Origin: an uncultured Alphaproteobacteria bacterium
GTDB taxonomy: Bacteria > Pseudomonadota > Alphaproteobacteria > HIMB59 > GCA-002718135
DNA: 64,000 nucleotides
Assembly (NCBI GenBank): GCA_902612825.1
Contig: CACMET010000005.1
Coordinates: 1 to 64,000, forward strand
Direction: 5' to 3'
The position numbers were made by a program, and so were the translations under genes. The notes beneath the pieces are model-generated. The model saw only the letters and a program-made list of their open reading frames with translations. It did no database searches and had not been told where the DNA came from. Each line of letters opens with the position of its first letter. Position 1 is the stretch's first letter. Positions 29,576 to 39,287 of the stretch are shown piece after piece.

Positions 29576-30131
29576 TTTTATTTTAATTTTTTTTATTATT
29601 TTGTCTTGTCAACCAGTTGAGATATTAAAACCAGTTGAAATTGATACGGCTAGATTTGAAAAAATATCAATAAATGCTGAAACAATTGAAGTTAATAAAA
29701 AATACAATCCAGTATTTTCCAAATCTAATATTGAGGATCAAATACAAAAATCTCCAATTAATTTAATGGTTGAATGGAATAGCAAAAACATTCTTAAACT
29801 TGGAAACGAAAACAAGTTAGTTATAAATATTTTAGATGCATCTATTAAAAAAAATGAAATAATGAATGTTGGTGCTAAAAAATATGAGGAAAGAACAATA
29901 TTTAATTACGAACTATTTTATTTAGTTGAATATGAACTGTATGATAATAGTGGTTTTTTAATAGCTAATACAGTAGTAGAAACTTCAAGATCCACAACTT
30001 CTCAAAAATATATTTCTTTAAATGAAACTGAAATAATTATTAATGATTTATTAGTTTTAGCAATGAGAGATTATATAAATGAAACGAAAAACCAATTATC
30101 AATTTATATGAAAGATTATTTGAGTTTTTAA
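29559..30131 (+). CDS. putative lipoprotein, unknown function
   Basis: A 190-residue protein with a lipoprotein signal (MYLKNSFILIFFIILSC; lipobox Cys at residue 17), so probably membrane-anchored in the periplasm. The mature part has a predicted alpha/beta pattern with INAETIEVNKKYNPVFS and the later VNIL-type strand VINILDASIKK. It is a shape I associate with small LptE-like or other envelope assembly lipoproteins, but I cannot assign a family. It overlaps argF by 17 bp and the convergent trkH by 4 bp. Confidence 0.65.
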   Translation: MYLKNSFILIFFIILSCQPVEILKPVEIDTARFEKISINAETIEVNKKYNPVFSKSNIEDQIQKSPINLMVEWNSKNILKLGNENKLVINILDASIKKNEIMNVGAKKYEERTIFNYELFYLVEYELYDNSGFLIANTVVETSRSTTSQKYISLNETEIIINDLLVLAMRDYINETKNQLSIYMKDYLSF

Positions 30132-31576
30132 CTTCTCCAAAAATTTATAGATAATAAAACTAATACTGTAAAAATTTCTAATCTTCCAATAATCATAGTA
30201 ATTGATAATATCCATTTAGCTCCATTATCTAATAAAAAATAATTTCCGCTTGGTCCAATTATTTCACCTAAACCGGGACCAACGTTTGATATTGCAGAAG
30301 CTGCTGCTGAAAAAGCGGTTAAAAAATCTAAATTGAATAAGCTTAAACTTACTGCTGATAAAATAAATAAGAATATATACATAAAGAAAAAGCCCATTAT
30401 TGAGTTATAAGTATTTTCATTAACTGTTTTGCCATTAAATCGCATAACCAATACTGCATGAGGCTGAGTTAACTTTCTAATTTGTGTAATTGCTCCTCTA
30501 AACAAAATTTGTAATCTAAATATTTTAATTCCACCGGTAGTAGATCCTGCACATCCACCAACAAACATAATAATCATCATTATTACAATACCAAAACTAC
30601 CCCAATTGGAAAAGTCACTACTAGAATAACCTGTTCCAGTTAAAATTGATGTAATATTGAATAAAGCAATTCTAAAAGCTGAAATTATATCTATAGATTG
30701 ATTAGTAGTTAACCAAATTGTCGTTAACAAAATAATTATAAACAAAATTAGAAAGAATAATTTTATTTGATCATCTTTAAAAATTAACTTTTTTTGATTG
30801 TGTAGAAATTGCAAATATAAGACAAATGGCAAACTACCAACCAACATAAAAATGATGCTTATAAGCTCAATTTGAAAAGAATTAAAATATAAAAAAGATT
30901 CATTGTAATTTGAAAATCCACCAGTTGAAATCGTAGTCATTGCATGAATAATTGAATCAAAACCCTTCATTCCATTTACAAAATACAAAAGGGCACAGAT
31001 AACTGATAAAAATACATAAAGTAGAAATAATTCAACTACAAACCGATTAACTTTAGGAATTGTTTTTTCATAAGGATCATCATGCTCCATATGTAGCAGC
31101 TGCATTCCACCAATTTGTAAAGTTGGCAATATCGCCATTGCAAGAACGATTATTCCTATTCCTCCAAACCATTGAAGAAGAGATCTCCAAATTAATATTC
31201 CCTCTGATAAGTTTTCTAAATTATTAATAACAGTTGCACCAGTTGTAGTAATTCCACTTACAGACTCAAAAAAAGCATCTGTATATGAAAGTGAAGATGA
31301 TGAATACACAAATGGAATTGCACCAAAAAGAGATATTACTAACCAAGATGAAATTGTTAATAAAAATGCCTGCCTAATTCCAAGCTTAATATTTTTTTTT
31401 CTAAAAGAAAAATATAAAATAATACCTATAAAAAATGTGATTAGACTAGAATAAAAAAACTGTAACCATTCATAATTACCATAATAAAGATCAAAACACA
31501 TTGGTATTAGCATTGCCAATGCTTCAATACATATTAGTAAACCGATTATGTTCAATATCGACCTAAAGTCTCTCAT
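30128..31576 (-). CDS. trkH: Trk-type potassium uptake membrane protein
   Basis: A 482-residue K+ transporter subunit with the fourfold M1-P-M2 repeat. Selectivity-filter-like segments are visible as SGITTTGATV, TTISTGGFSNYN, GCAGSTTGGIKIF and a last ISNVGPGLG. It needs the cytosolic NAD-binding TrkA, which is not in this window. Co-directional with apaG 13 bp upstream, so probably co-transcribed. Confidence 0.93.
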   Translation of the reverse strand: MRDFRSILNIIGLLICIEALAMLIPMCFDLYYGNYEWLQFFYSSLITFFIGIILYFSFRKKNIKLGIRQAFLLTISSWLVISLFGAIPFVYSSSSLSYTDAFFESVSGITTTGATVINNLENLSEGILIWRSLLQWFGGIGIIVLAMAILPTLQIGGMQLLHMEHDDPYEKTIPKVNRFVVELFLLYVFLSVICALLYFVNGMKGFDSIIHAMTTISTGGFSNYNESFLYFNSFQIELISIIFMLVGSLPFVLYLQFLHNQKKLIFKDDQIKLFFLILFIIILLTTIWLTTNQSIDIISAFRIALFNITSILTGTGYSSSDFSNWGSFGIVIMMIIMFVGGCAGSTTGGIKIFRLQILFRGAITQIRKLTQPHAVLVMRFNGKTVNENTYNSIMGFFFMYIFLFILSAVSLSLFNLDFLTAFSAAASAISNVGPGLGEIIGPSGNYFLLDNGAKWILSITMIIGRLEIFTVLVLLSINFWRS

Positions 31577-31589
31577 TCTTTTTTTTTAA

Positions 31590-31982
31590 TTAATTTAATT
31601 TGTTATTTTCAAATGGTGTATCTAATGAAAACTGAGGTATTTGAACATCAAAAGTGTTACCATTATCATTTTGCATCTCGTAAGTTCCTTCCATAAAACC
31701 AGATGAAGTAGTTAAAGGTGTCCCACTTGTATACTCAAATTTTTCACCTGGATTTAGTACAGGCTGTTCACCCACAACACCTTTTCCACGCACTTCTTGT
31801 AATGTGCCATTAGCATCAATAATTTTCCAGTGTCTGTTTACAAGTTGCACTTTTTCGTTACCTTGATTATCAATTGTTACCTTATATGCCCATACATAAT
31901 GCTGATCTTCTGGCTCAGATTGATCTTCAAGATAATATGGTTTTACAGTAATGTTTATTTTTTTTGTTGTTTTAGAATACAT
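31590..31982 (-). CDS. apaG: ApaG protein
   Basis: A 130-residue single-domain beta-sandwich protein of the ApaG/DUF525 family, with YVWAYKVTIDNQGNEKVQL, NRHWKIIDANG, GKGVVGEQPVLNPGEKF and SSGFMEGTYEM. Its cellular role is poorly defined (historically linked to cobalt/magnesium sensitivity and diadenosine tetraphosphate). Placed between the OmpA-like lipoprotein gene and trkH, all on the minus strand. Confidence 0.94.
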   Translation of the reverse strand: MYSKTTKKINITVKPYYLEDQSEPEDQHYVWAYKVTIDNQGNEKVQLVNRHWKIIDANGTLQEVRGKGVVGEQPVLNPGEKFEYTSGTPLTTSSGFMEGTYEMQNDNGNTFDVQIPQFSLDTPFENNKLN

Positions 31983-32022
31983 TGAAGAAAGCTCAATATA
32001 CCAAAATAATTGTAAACAAAAG

Positions 32023-32931
32023 TTAATTTGTTTTTTTTATTTCTACTCTTCTATTTGCTGGTTGTTTGGTATCATCTGGTGTATTTACAGCTAAAGATTC
32101 TTCCCCTTTGCCTAATATTTTAATACTATTTTGTTTGATACCATAATTAATTAAAATTTCTTTTACAACTTCAGCTCTTTTAATTGATAATGATAAATTA
32201 TACTTATTTGTTCCTTTAGTGTCAGTATGTCCAACAACAAGATACTCATTAATAACACTTTCATAATTATTTAAAAATTTTTTTATTTTGTCTTTACTTA
32301 CTTCAGATAAATTGAATTGATCAAAATCGAAATATATTATGTGCATTAATTCTTTATTTTCGTTTTTAGTAACAATTGTTACTTCATCTTTAGTTTCATT
32401 TTCTAAATTATTTTCCTTCTCACTTGAAGTTTCTTGCTCGTTTTCCTGAGCCGATATTTTTTCATAAATATTATGTATGGCGTTCAAGAAATCATTCTTG
32501 CAACTATTAATATCCCATGTTTGCCAATTTTCTTCCTGTTGTTCTGACCAGCAATCTAATGATGAAATAGCTTTCGCTAAATTTAAAGGATCAATTTTTT
32601 TTGCATCATTATAAATTATCTTAAGGTTATCATATGCAATTCTTATTTCCTTGATATTTTCTTTTGGCAGTTTCCAATATGAAATATCTTCTGGATATAT
32701 TTCATCAGTTTCTAAACTCTTGAGAGCTTTTTCAGAATATAGTTTTGTTGAATTCCAATCATGCATCTCTTCTGCTTCAAAAGTAGCTCTTTTTTTGTAT
32801 TCGGACAATAAGTATTCTTGAAAGTTTCTTGGCTTACTAGTTTCCATTTTAGATAGTTCTTTATAGCTAGCAGAGCATCCTGTTAAAATAATTAGAATAG
32901 AGATAATTGATATTAAGTATTTAAATTTCAT
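32023..32931 (-). CDS. OmpA-domain lipoprotein
   Basis: A 302-residue protein with a lipobox (LIILTGC, Cys at about residue 19), an N-terminal helical domain (about 25-160, unrecognised) and a Glu/Asn-rich linker. The C-terminal OmpA/Pal peptidoglycan-binding domain has IIYFDFDQFNLS, VVGHTDTKGTNKYN and PDDTKQPANRRVEI. It likely tethers the outer membrane to peptidoglycan. It is a longer architecture than plain Pal and starts the minus-strand group toward trkH. Confidence 0.88.
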   Translation of the reverse strand: MKFKYLISIISILIILTGCSASYKELSKMETSKPRNFQEYLLSEYKKRATFEAEEMHDWNSTKLYSEKALKSLETDEIYPEDISYWKLPKENIKEIRIAYDNLKIIYNDAKKIDPLNLAKAISSLDCWSEQQEENWQTWDINSCKNDFLNAIHNIYEKISAQENEQETSSEKENNLENETKDEVTIVTKNENKELMHIIYFDFDQFNLSEVSKDKIKKFLNNYESVINEYLVVGHTDTKGTNKYNLSLSIKRAEVVKEILINYGIKQNSIKILGKGEESLAVNTPDDTKQPANRRVEIKKTN

Positions 32932-33032
32932 AAAGTTTTATTATTAAGTTTAGCTGTCAAAACTAAGACAAAATTTTGACCGAATTAAGGTCCACCATTT
33001 TTTTTGTATCATAGACATTTTATCATTGCAGA

Positions 33033-33051
33033 GTATTTAAAGATTAAATAC
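33033..33051. promoter_or_regulatory. inverted repeat upstream of the DmdA-like gene
   Basis: Perfect 8-bp arms GTATTTAA and TTAAATAC are separated by AGA, 32 bp before the ATG at 33083. It could be an operator for a dimeric regulator of methyl-donor catabolism. A strong AAGGAG ribosome binding site (about 33071-33076) follows. AT-only palindromes arise by chance in such DNA, so this stays tentative. Confidence 0.4.
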
Positions 33052-33082
33052 AGAATTAGCATATTTATTTAAGGAGTTTATA

Positions 33083-34414
33083 ATGATTAAACATTCTACG
33101 TCGGTGGATCAATCGGACAGAAAGGTTCCCTACAATTTAAGACAAAGTGGTCCTACACCAGTTCAAATGCTTATTTCAACCAGAGTGAGAAAATCACCTT
33201 ATTGGCATTTGTCAATGGAGGCGGGATGTTGGAGAGCAACAGTTTATAATAGAATTTATCATCCGAGGGGTTATGTAAAACCAGAAGATGGTGGAGCAAT
33301 GGTTGAGTATGAGGCAATTAAAAATCATGTTACCATGTGGAATGTTGCAGTTGAAAGACAAATTCAAGTAAAAGGCCCTGATGCTGAGGCTTTTGTCGAT
33401 TACGTTATAACAAGAGATGCAACAAAAATATCTCCAATGAGAGGAAGATATGTAATTCTTTGTAATCAATATGGTGGTGTTTTAAACGACCCTATTCTTC
33501 TAAGAATTTCTAAGGATGAGTTTTGGTTTTCTTTATCTGACTCAGACATTGGTTTGTATTTGCAAGGTGTAAATCATGATAATAGATTTAATGTCCATAT
33601 TGATGAAATTGATGTAAGCCCAGTTCAAATTCAAGGTCCTAAAGCGCACGCTTTGATGAATGATTTAATAGGTGATCAAGTTAAAGTTGATGAAATGCCA
33701 TTCTATGGACTTGCTGCTGCGAAAGTAGGGGGAAGAGATTGTATAATTTCTCAAACAGGTTTTTCTGGAGAAGCAGGATTTGAAATTTATTTATACGACT
33801 CAACAAAATATGCTGATGATATGTGGAATGCTGTTTTAGAGGCAGGAAAAAAACATAATCTTATGGTTATAGCTCCAGCTCATCACCGTAGAATTCAAGC
33901 AGGAATTTTATCTTGGGGTCAAGATATGGATAATCAGCATAATCCTTTTCAATGTAATTTAGGCTATCAAGTATCTTTATCTGGTAAAGGTGAGTGGAAT
34001 AAAACTTCTGATTATGTTGGAAAAACTGTTCTTGAAAAGATGAAAGCTGATTTAAAAGAAGGAAAAAAACCATACAAGCTTCAGTTAGTTGGATTAAGCT
34101 TAGGTGGAAAACCTATTGAAGAATATGCTCCTGATTTTTGGCTTGTTTCAGAAGATGGCAATGAACCTTGTGGATTTATAACTTCTCCCTGGTATCATCC
34201 TGAGCAAGGAAGAAACATTGCTATGGGCTATGTACCATTTGATGGAACTCTAAATAAAAATGGTTTTCCTATTGGAAATTTTGGTCGTAAATTCAAGGTT
34301 CATTTACCTGATCAATATGCAGATACACCTGGTGTGCCAGTAGATGCAGAAGTTGTGCCAATTCCTTTTACTGAATCACACAACGCTAATACTAGAGAAG
34401 TAGTAGATAAATAA
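33083..34414 (+). CDS. DmdA/GcvT-like tetrahydrofolate-dependent methyltransferase
   Basis: A 443-residue member of the GcvT fold. The core HVTMWNVAVERQIQVKGPDA, RGRYVILCNQYGGVLNDP and FSGEAGFEIYLYDS resembles the DMSP demethylase DmdA branch, which moves a methyl group to THF; DmdA itself is nearer 370 residues, so this protein has extra N-terminal (about 40) and C-terminal sequence. The C-terminal part has IGNFGRKFKVHLP. The substrate could be DMSP or a methylated amine. Its neighbours (dimethylglycine/sarcosine genes) favour a methylated amine or betaine, but DMSP cannot be ruled out. Confidence 0.75.
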   Translation: MIKHSTSVDQSDRKVPYNLRQSGPTPVQMLISTRVRKSPYWHLSMEAGCWRATVYNRIYHPRGYVKPEDGGAMVEYEAIKNHVTMWNVAVERQIQVKGPDAEAFVDYVITRDATKISPMRGRYVILCNQYGGVLNDPILLRISKDEFWFSLSDSDIGLYLQGVNHDNRFNVHIDEIDVSPVQIQGPKAHALMNDLIGDQVKVDEMPFYGLAAAKVGGRDCIISQTGFSGEAGFEIYLYDSTKYADDMWNAVLEAGKKHNLMVIAPAHHRRIQAGILSWGQDMDNQHNPFQCNLGYQVSLSGKGEWNKTSDYVGKTVLEKMKADLKEGKKPYKLQLVGLSLGGKPIEEYAPDFWLVSEDGNEPCGFITSPWYHPEQGRNIAMGYVPFDGTLNKNGFPIGNFGRKFKVHLPDQYADTPGVPVDAEVVPIPFTESHNANTREVVDK

Positions 34415-34422
34415 AATATTTT

Positions 34423-34458
34423 AAGAAGCTCTATTTAATTAATAGGGCTTCTTTATTT
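34423..34458 (+). terminator. terminator between the DmdA-like and DsbA-like genes
   Basis: The stem AAGAAGC / GCTTCTT is extended by a T-G wobble and CTATT/AATAG pairing, with a 5-base loop, and followed by TTTATTTT. It sits 8 bp after the methyltransferase stop and overlaps the end of the convergent gene, so it probably works in both directions. Confidence 0.85.
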
Positions 34459-35073
34459 TAATAAAGCTTTTATTCTATCAATAGAGATATAACCAACAAC
34501 AAGTTCTTCATTTACAAAAAAAGTAGGAGTACCACGAGCGCCCGATCCATTAGCTAAAAAAGAACTCAGTCTTACAATATTATTAACACTTTCTTTTGTC
34601 ATATCGATATTTAATTTAGCATCATTTAATTCAAGGTTTTCAATTATCTGTTTTAGTTTTGCATTATTTAAATTTCCTTCAACTTCAAACAATGCATTAT
34701 GAAAATCGATACCCTTGTTCTGCATGTTTGCAGCTATAACCATATTTGCTAGTAATTTAGAAGACTCGCTTAAAATTGGATGTTGCAGGAAGATTATTCT
34801 TGTATCCTGTCTTTCGTTTGCAATTTGAAGCAATTCAGGATGGACTTTTTTACAATATCCGCAAAAATAATCCATAAATTCAATAATAGTATTTTTTGCA
34901 TTTTCATTACCAATTTGAACAATTCCTTCCTCTGGAATAACATCTAATATTTTTAAATGAAAAGGCTTAGACTCATCAAAAAATAATTCTTTAAGAGTCA
35001 TTTCAGCCTTAACAGGAAGACAAATAAACGCACTCATTATAACCACCAAAATTATTTTTTTGAAGTATCTCAT
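34453..35073 (-). CDS. DsbA-family thiol-disulfide oxidoreductase, exported
   Basis: A 206-residue thioredoxin-fold protein with signal peptide MRYFKKIILVVIMSAFICLPVKA. The active site CGYC is in FMDYFCGYCKKVHPELL (about residues 71-74), and the cis-Pro region GARGTPTFFVNEELVVGY is present. It resembles the DsbA/Com1-like periplasmic group (oxidase or disulfide exchange). It interrupts two plus-strand catabolic genes on the opposite strand. The cis-Pro TPTFF pattern supports an active enzyme. Confidence 0.87.
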   Translation of the reverse strand: MRYFKKIILVVIMSAFICLPVKAEMTLKELFFDESKPFHLKILDVIPEEGIVQIGNENAKNTIIEFMDYFCGYCKKVHPELLQIANERQDTRIIFLQHPILSESSKLLANMVIAANMQNKGIDFHNALFEVEGNLNNAKLKQIIENLELNDAKLNIDMTKESVNNIVRLSSFLANGSGARGTPTFFVNEELVVGYISIDRIKALLK

Positions 35074-35127
35074 GATTGACCCACCTTATTTAATATGATT
35101 AATGAAGTACAGTATTAAATAGTAATA

Positions 35128-37563
35128 ATGAAATCAAAGTCAAAAGTAGTTGTCATCGGTGGTGGTGCTGTAGGCGTTAGCACTCTTTATCATTTAGCCA
35201 AAAAGGGTTGGTCAGATGTAGTTCTGGTTGAAAGAAAAGAATTAACTTCAGGATCAACCTGGCATGCTGCAGGGTTACTTCCATTATTCAATATGAGTTA
35301 TTCGGTAGGTCAATTGCATAAATACGCAGTCAAACTTTATAAAACTCTTGAAGAAGAAACTGGACAAAAAGTTGGTTTTAGTGTGGTTTCAAATATTCGT
35401 TTAGCAACTACTCAAGATAGAATGGATGAGTATTATCAATATTCAGGAGTTGCAAAAACAATAGGTGTTGATGTAAAATTTTTAACACCTGAACAAGTAA
35501 AAGAAATTTGGCCACTTTGTAATACAGATGGATTGATAGGTGCAATTCAACATCCTGAAGATGGATACATTCAACCAGCCGATCTAACTCAGGCTCTTGC
35601 AAAAGGAGCAAGAGATAAAGGTGCAGAAATTTATAGAAACACTTCTGTAACAGGGATTAAAAAAAATAAAGATGATTTATGGATTGTAGAAACTGATAAA
35701 GGATCTATTGAATGTGAGCATGTAGTTTCATGTAGTGGTAATTTTGCGCGACAGACTGGAAAGATGGTAGGGCTTGATATTCCAGTTATACCTGTTGAAC
35801 ACCAATACATAGTGACTGACGATCATCCTGAAATATTAAAAAGAAAAGAACAAGGACTTCCTGAAATGGGTGTCTTACGAGATTCTGATAGTTCTTGGTA
35901 CATGCGTGAAGAAAGAGGAGGATTGATATTAGGACCTTATGAAAAAGGAGCTCCCGTTTGCTATGTAGATGGACCTGACAAAGAATCTGAATTCGAATTA
36001 TTTCAAGAAGATCTAGAGCGTTTAGAACCTCATATTGAATCAGCAATGCACCGCGTTCCTATTTTTGGAGAAGTTGGAGTTAAGAAAGTTTACAATGGTG
36101 CTATTTGTTATACACCAGATGGAAGTCCAATTGTTGGACCAGCATGGGGACTTAAAAATTTCTGGTTAAATGAAGGTCATAGTTTTGGAATTACTGCAGC
36201 GGGTGGAGCTGGATGGCAAATTGCCGAATGGATAGTAGACGGTGAACCTACAATTGATATGTTAGGTGTAGATCCTAGAAGATTTGGTGATTATGCAACA
36301 GAGGCATATTTGATTAAAAAGAATGAAGAAGCTTACGCTAATGTCTTTACAGTCCACTATCCTGATGAAGAAAGAGAAGAGGGACGTCCATTAAGACAAG
36401 CTCCTTGTTATGATAGATTAAAAAATCTTGGTGCAGTTTTTGGTCAAAAGTTTGGTTGGGAGCGTGCTAACTGGTTTGCACCTTCAAAAGAATTACAAAA
36501 AGATGATTGGTCATTTAGAAGATCAAAATGGTTTGAACATGTTGGCAACGAGTGCTTGAATGTTCAGGATAATGCTGGTCTTCTAGATATGACTGCCTTT
36601 GCTAAATGTCGGATTTCAGGACCTGGCGCAGAAGAGTTTCTAGACTATTTAGTAGCTAACAAAATTCCTAAAAAAATTGGAAGAGTTAATCTTTGTCATG
36701 CATTAAACACTGCTGGAGGAGTTCATTCAGAATTCACAATTGGAAAAGAAAAAGAAAATTCTTTTTATTTAGTTTCAGCAGGAGCGTTTCAACGATTAGA
36801 TCATGATTGGATTCATAAATGGATGCCCAAAGATGGATCAGTAATTTACGAAAATTTAACTAATAGTATGGGTGTCCTTGTTTTAGCAGGACCTAAATCA
36901 AGAGATATTCTCTCTAAGGTTACCAAGACTGATTTATCTAATGAAAATTTTCCTTGGCTATCGTCAAAAAAAATCAATGTAGGTTTAGCCCCTAGTATTG
37001 CTATGCGTATGAATTTTGTTGGAGAACTTGGATGGGAATTACACCATCCAATTGAATATCAAAACCATATTTTTGATAAATTAATGGAAGTAGGAAAAGA
37101 TCATGGACTTAAACCATTTGGTATTAGAGCGATGGAAAGCTTACGAGTTGAAAAAACATATAAATTGGTTGGTACAGAAATGTCTATAGAATACGCAGCT
37201 TTTGAGTCTGGGTTAGATAGATTTGTACATTTAAATAAAGGGAATTTTATTGGAAGAGATTCTCTTGTTAAATGGCAGCAAAATGGTTTTAAAAACAAAA
37301 TGGTAACTTTAGAGGTTCATGATGTTGAAGATGCGGATGCTTTAGGTAATAATCCAATCTATATTAATGGAAAGGTTATAGGTCGTGCGACAGGAGGTAA
37401 CTATGGTTTTAGAGTGAAAAAATCATTAGCTATTGGTATGGTAGACCCTCAATTTGCTGACGTTGGTCAAAAATTAGAAATGGATATACTAGATAAAAAA
37501 TACAATGTAACTGTTATAGAGGATAGTCCTTATGATCCTAAAAATGAAAAACTAAAACAATAG
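35128..37563 (+). CDS. dimethylglycine/sarcosine dehydrogenase-like flavoprotein
   Basis: 811 residues in two parts. An N-terminal FAD-dependent oxidase domain ([20 protein letters not shown]; covalent-FAD-type [11 protein letters not shown]) extends to about 390. A C-terminal GcvT-like folate-binding domain follows ([24 protein letters not shown]). This matches dimethylglycine or sarcosine dehydrogenases, which pass the methyl-derived C1 unit to THF and electrons to ETF. Substrate choice cannot be read by eye. etfB, etfA and ETF-QO follow within about 25 bp each, giving an electron path to quinone. Confidence 0.88.
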   Translation: MKSKSKVVVIGGGAVGVSTLYHLAKKGWSDVVLVERKELTSGSTWHAAGLLPLFNMSYSVGQLHKYAVKLYKTLEEETGQKVGFSVVSNIRLATTQDRMDEYYQYSGVAKTIGVDVKFLTPEQVKEIWPLCNTDGLIGAIQHPEDGYIQPADLTQALAKGARDKGAEIYRNTSVTGIKKNKDDLWIVETDKGSIECEHVVSCSGNFARQTGKMVGLDIPVIPVEHQYIVTDDHPEILKRKEQGLPEMGVLRDSDSSWYMREERGGLILGPYEKGAPVCYVDGPDKESEFELFQEDLERLEPHIESAMHRVPIFGEVGVKKVYNGAICYTPDGSPIVGPAWGLKNFWLNEGHSFGITAAGGAGWQIAEWIVDGEPTIDMLGVDPRRFGDYATEAYLIKKNEEAYANVFTVHYPDEEREEGRPLRQAPCYDRLKNLGAVFGQKFGWERANWFAPSKELQKDDWSFRRSKWFEHVGNECLNVQDNAGLLDMTAFAKCRISGPGAEEFLDYLVANKIPKKIGRVNLCHALNTAGGVHSEFTIGKEKENSFYLVSAGAFQRLDHDWIHKWMPKDGSVIYENLTNSMGVLVLAGPKSRDILSKVTKTDLSNENFPWLSSKKINVGLAPSIAMRMNFVGELGWELHHPIEYQNHIFDKLMEVGKDHGLKPFGIRAMESLRVEKTYKLVGTEMSIEYAAFESGLDRFVHLNKGNFIGRDSLVKWQQNGFKNKMVTLEVHDVEDADALGNNPIYINGKVIGRATGGNYGFRVKKSLAIGMVDPQFADVGQKLEMDILDKKYNVTVIEDSPYDPKNEKLKQ

Positions 37564-37564
37564 T

Positions 37565-38314
37565 ATGAAGTTACTTGTCACCGTAAAAAGAGTCATAGAT
37601 TATAATGTTCAAATCAGGGTTAAAACTGATGGTTCAGGAGTTGAAAAAGATAATGTAAAAATGTCTATGAATCCTCCTGATGAAAACGCAGTAGAAGAAG
37701 CTCTACGAATAAAAGAAGCTGGTAAAGCAGACGAGATTATAATTCTTACTATAGGTAATGATAAAGCTCAAGAAACTATACGAACTGCATTAGCAATGGG
37801 AGCTGATAGGGGTATACATATTAAAACAGACAATGACCTTGAGCCTCTAGCTATTTCAAAAATAATTTCTAAAGTTGCTGAAGAAGAAAAACCATCAATT
37901 ATTTTAATGGGAAAACAAGCTATCGATGATGATTGTAATCAAACTGGTCAAATGACATCTGCTTTACTTAATTGGCCTCAGGCTACTTTCGCATCTAAAA
38001 TTGAAATCGAGGGGCAAAATGCAATCGTTACTAGAGAAATTGATGAAGGTTTGGAAAGGATAAAAGTTTCTATACCATTTGTAGCATCATGTGATCTTCG
38101 ACTGAATGAACCTAGATATGCCTCTTTACCAAACATAATGAAAGCAAAGAAAAAACCAATTGATACAAAAGATGCATCTTCACTTGGTATAAATATAGAA
38201 CCTAGGATTGAACAAATAAAAGTAGAAGAACCAACTGTTAGACAAAAAGGAATTATGGTAAATGATGTTGCCGAACTGGTTCAAAAACTTAAACATGAGG
38301 CAAAAGTTATATGA
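37565..38314 (+). CDS. etfB: electron transfer flavoprotein subunit beta
   Basis: A 249-residue ETF small subunit, which binds AMP and forms the heterodimer that takes electrons from flavin dehydrogenases. [19 protein letters not shown] at the start, [39 protein letters not shown] and the recognition-loop segment [21 protein letters not shown] are typical. Starts one base after the dehydrogenase stop and overlaps etfA by 4 bp. Confidence 0.95.
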   Translation: MKLLVTVKRVIDYNVQIRVKTDGSGVEKDNVKMSMNPPDENAVEEALRIKEAGKADEIIILTIGNDKAQETIRTALAMGADRGIHIKTDNDLEPLAISKIISKVAEEEKPSIILMGKQAIDDDCNQTGQMTSALLNWPQATFASKIEIEGQNAIVTREIDEGLERIKVSIPFVASCDLRLNEPRYASLPNIMKAKKKPIDTKDASSLGINIEPRIEQIKVEEPTVRQKGIMVNDVAELVQKLKHEAKVI

Positions 38315-39264
38315 CAATACTAGTATTAGCAGAGCATAATAATATAGATATCAAATCATCAACCTTAAATACTATATCTGCAGCATCCCAAATAGATCAA
38401 GATATCCATGTTTTGGTAACTGGTTATGAATGTGAAGAGTTAGCTAAAAATATCTCTAAATGTGAAAAGGTTTCAAAAGTATATTTAGCCAATAATGAAA
38501 AACTTAAAAACCCAATTGCTGAAAACATTGAGCCTATCGTTGTATCTTTGGCTAATAATTATTCCCACATAATGGCACCTGCGACAACATTTGGTAAAAA
38601 TATTTTTCCTAGAATTGCGGTTAAACTAGATATTGCACAAGTTAGTGATGTTATAAAAATAATAAGCTCCGATACTTTTATGAGGCCAATTTACGCTGGT
38701 AACGCTATTGCAACAGTTAAATCAAATGACAAGATTAAAGTAGTAACAGTAAGACCAACATCGTTTGATCCTGTAGAAACTAGCGGTGGAAAAGAACAGG
38801 TCGAAAATATTTCTTTTGATAATGATAGTGGCAGTGTTGAATTTATAGATAGAGAAGAATCTCAATCTGAAAGACCAGAGTTAAGTACTGCTCGAGTTGT
38901 GATATCTGGTGGCAGAGGATTACAAAGTGCCGAAAATTTTAAACTTTTAAATGAAATAGCAGATAAGCTTAATGCGGCAGTTGGTGCTTCTCGTGCTGCT
39001 GTAGATGCTGGTTATGTTTCTAATGATTATCAAGTTGGGCAAACTGGCAAAGTAGTTGTCCCAGATTTGTATATTGCCGTCGGAATTTCTGGTGCAATAC
39101 AACACTTAGCGGGTATGAAAGAAAGTAAGGTAATTGTTGCAATCAATAAAGATGAAGAAGCACCAATATTTAATGTCGCTGACTATGGATTAAACGCTGA
39201 TTTATTTGAGGCATTGCCTGAATTATCTTCTGAACTAGATAAATTAAATACTATTCAACAATAA
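38311..39264 (+). CDS. etfA: electron transfer flavoprotein subunit alpha
   Basis: A 317-residue ETF large subunit that holds FAD. The C-terminal FAD domain shows [36 protein letters not shown] and [12 protein letters not shown], then [18 protein letters not shown]. Overlaps etfB (ATGA). With the next gene it forms the route from dimethylglycine/sarcosine dehydrogenase to the respiratory chain; other acyl-CoA dehydrogenases may share it, including the pathway of the FadN-type enzyme at the window start. Confidence 0.96.
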   Translation: MTILVLAEHNNIDIKSSTLNTISAASQIDQDIHVLVTGYECEELAKNISKCEKVSKVYLANNEKLKNPIAENIEPIVVSLANNYSHIMAPATTFGKNIFPRIAVKLDIAQVSDVIKIISSDTFMRPIYAGNAIATVKSNDKIKVVTVRPTSFDPVETSGGKEQVENISFDNDSGSVEFIDREESQSERPELSTARVVISGGRGLQSAENFKLLNEIADKLNAAVGASRAAVDAGYVSNDYQVGQTGKVVVPDLYIAVGISGAIQHLAGMKESKVIVAINKDEEAPIFNVADYGLNADLFEALPELSSELDKLNTIQQ

Positions 39265-39287
39265 ATTAATTTATTACAATAAATAAA

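Noticed and set aside
35087..35121. Inverted TATTTAATA / TATTAAATA before the dimethylglycine dehydrogenase gene
   Set aside because: AT-only arms with a 17-bp spacer are expected by chance in this DNA; nothing else supports an operator.
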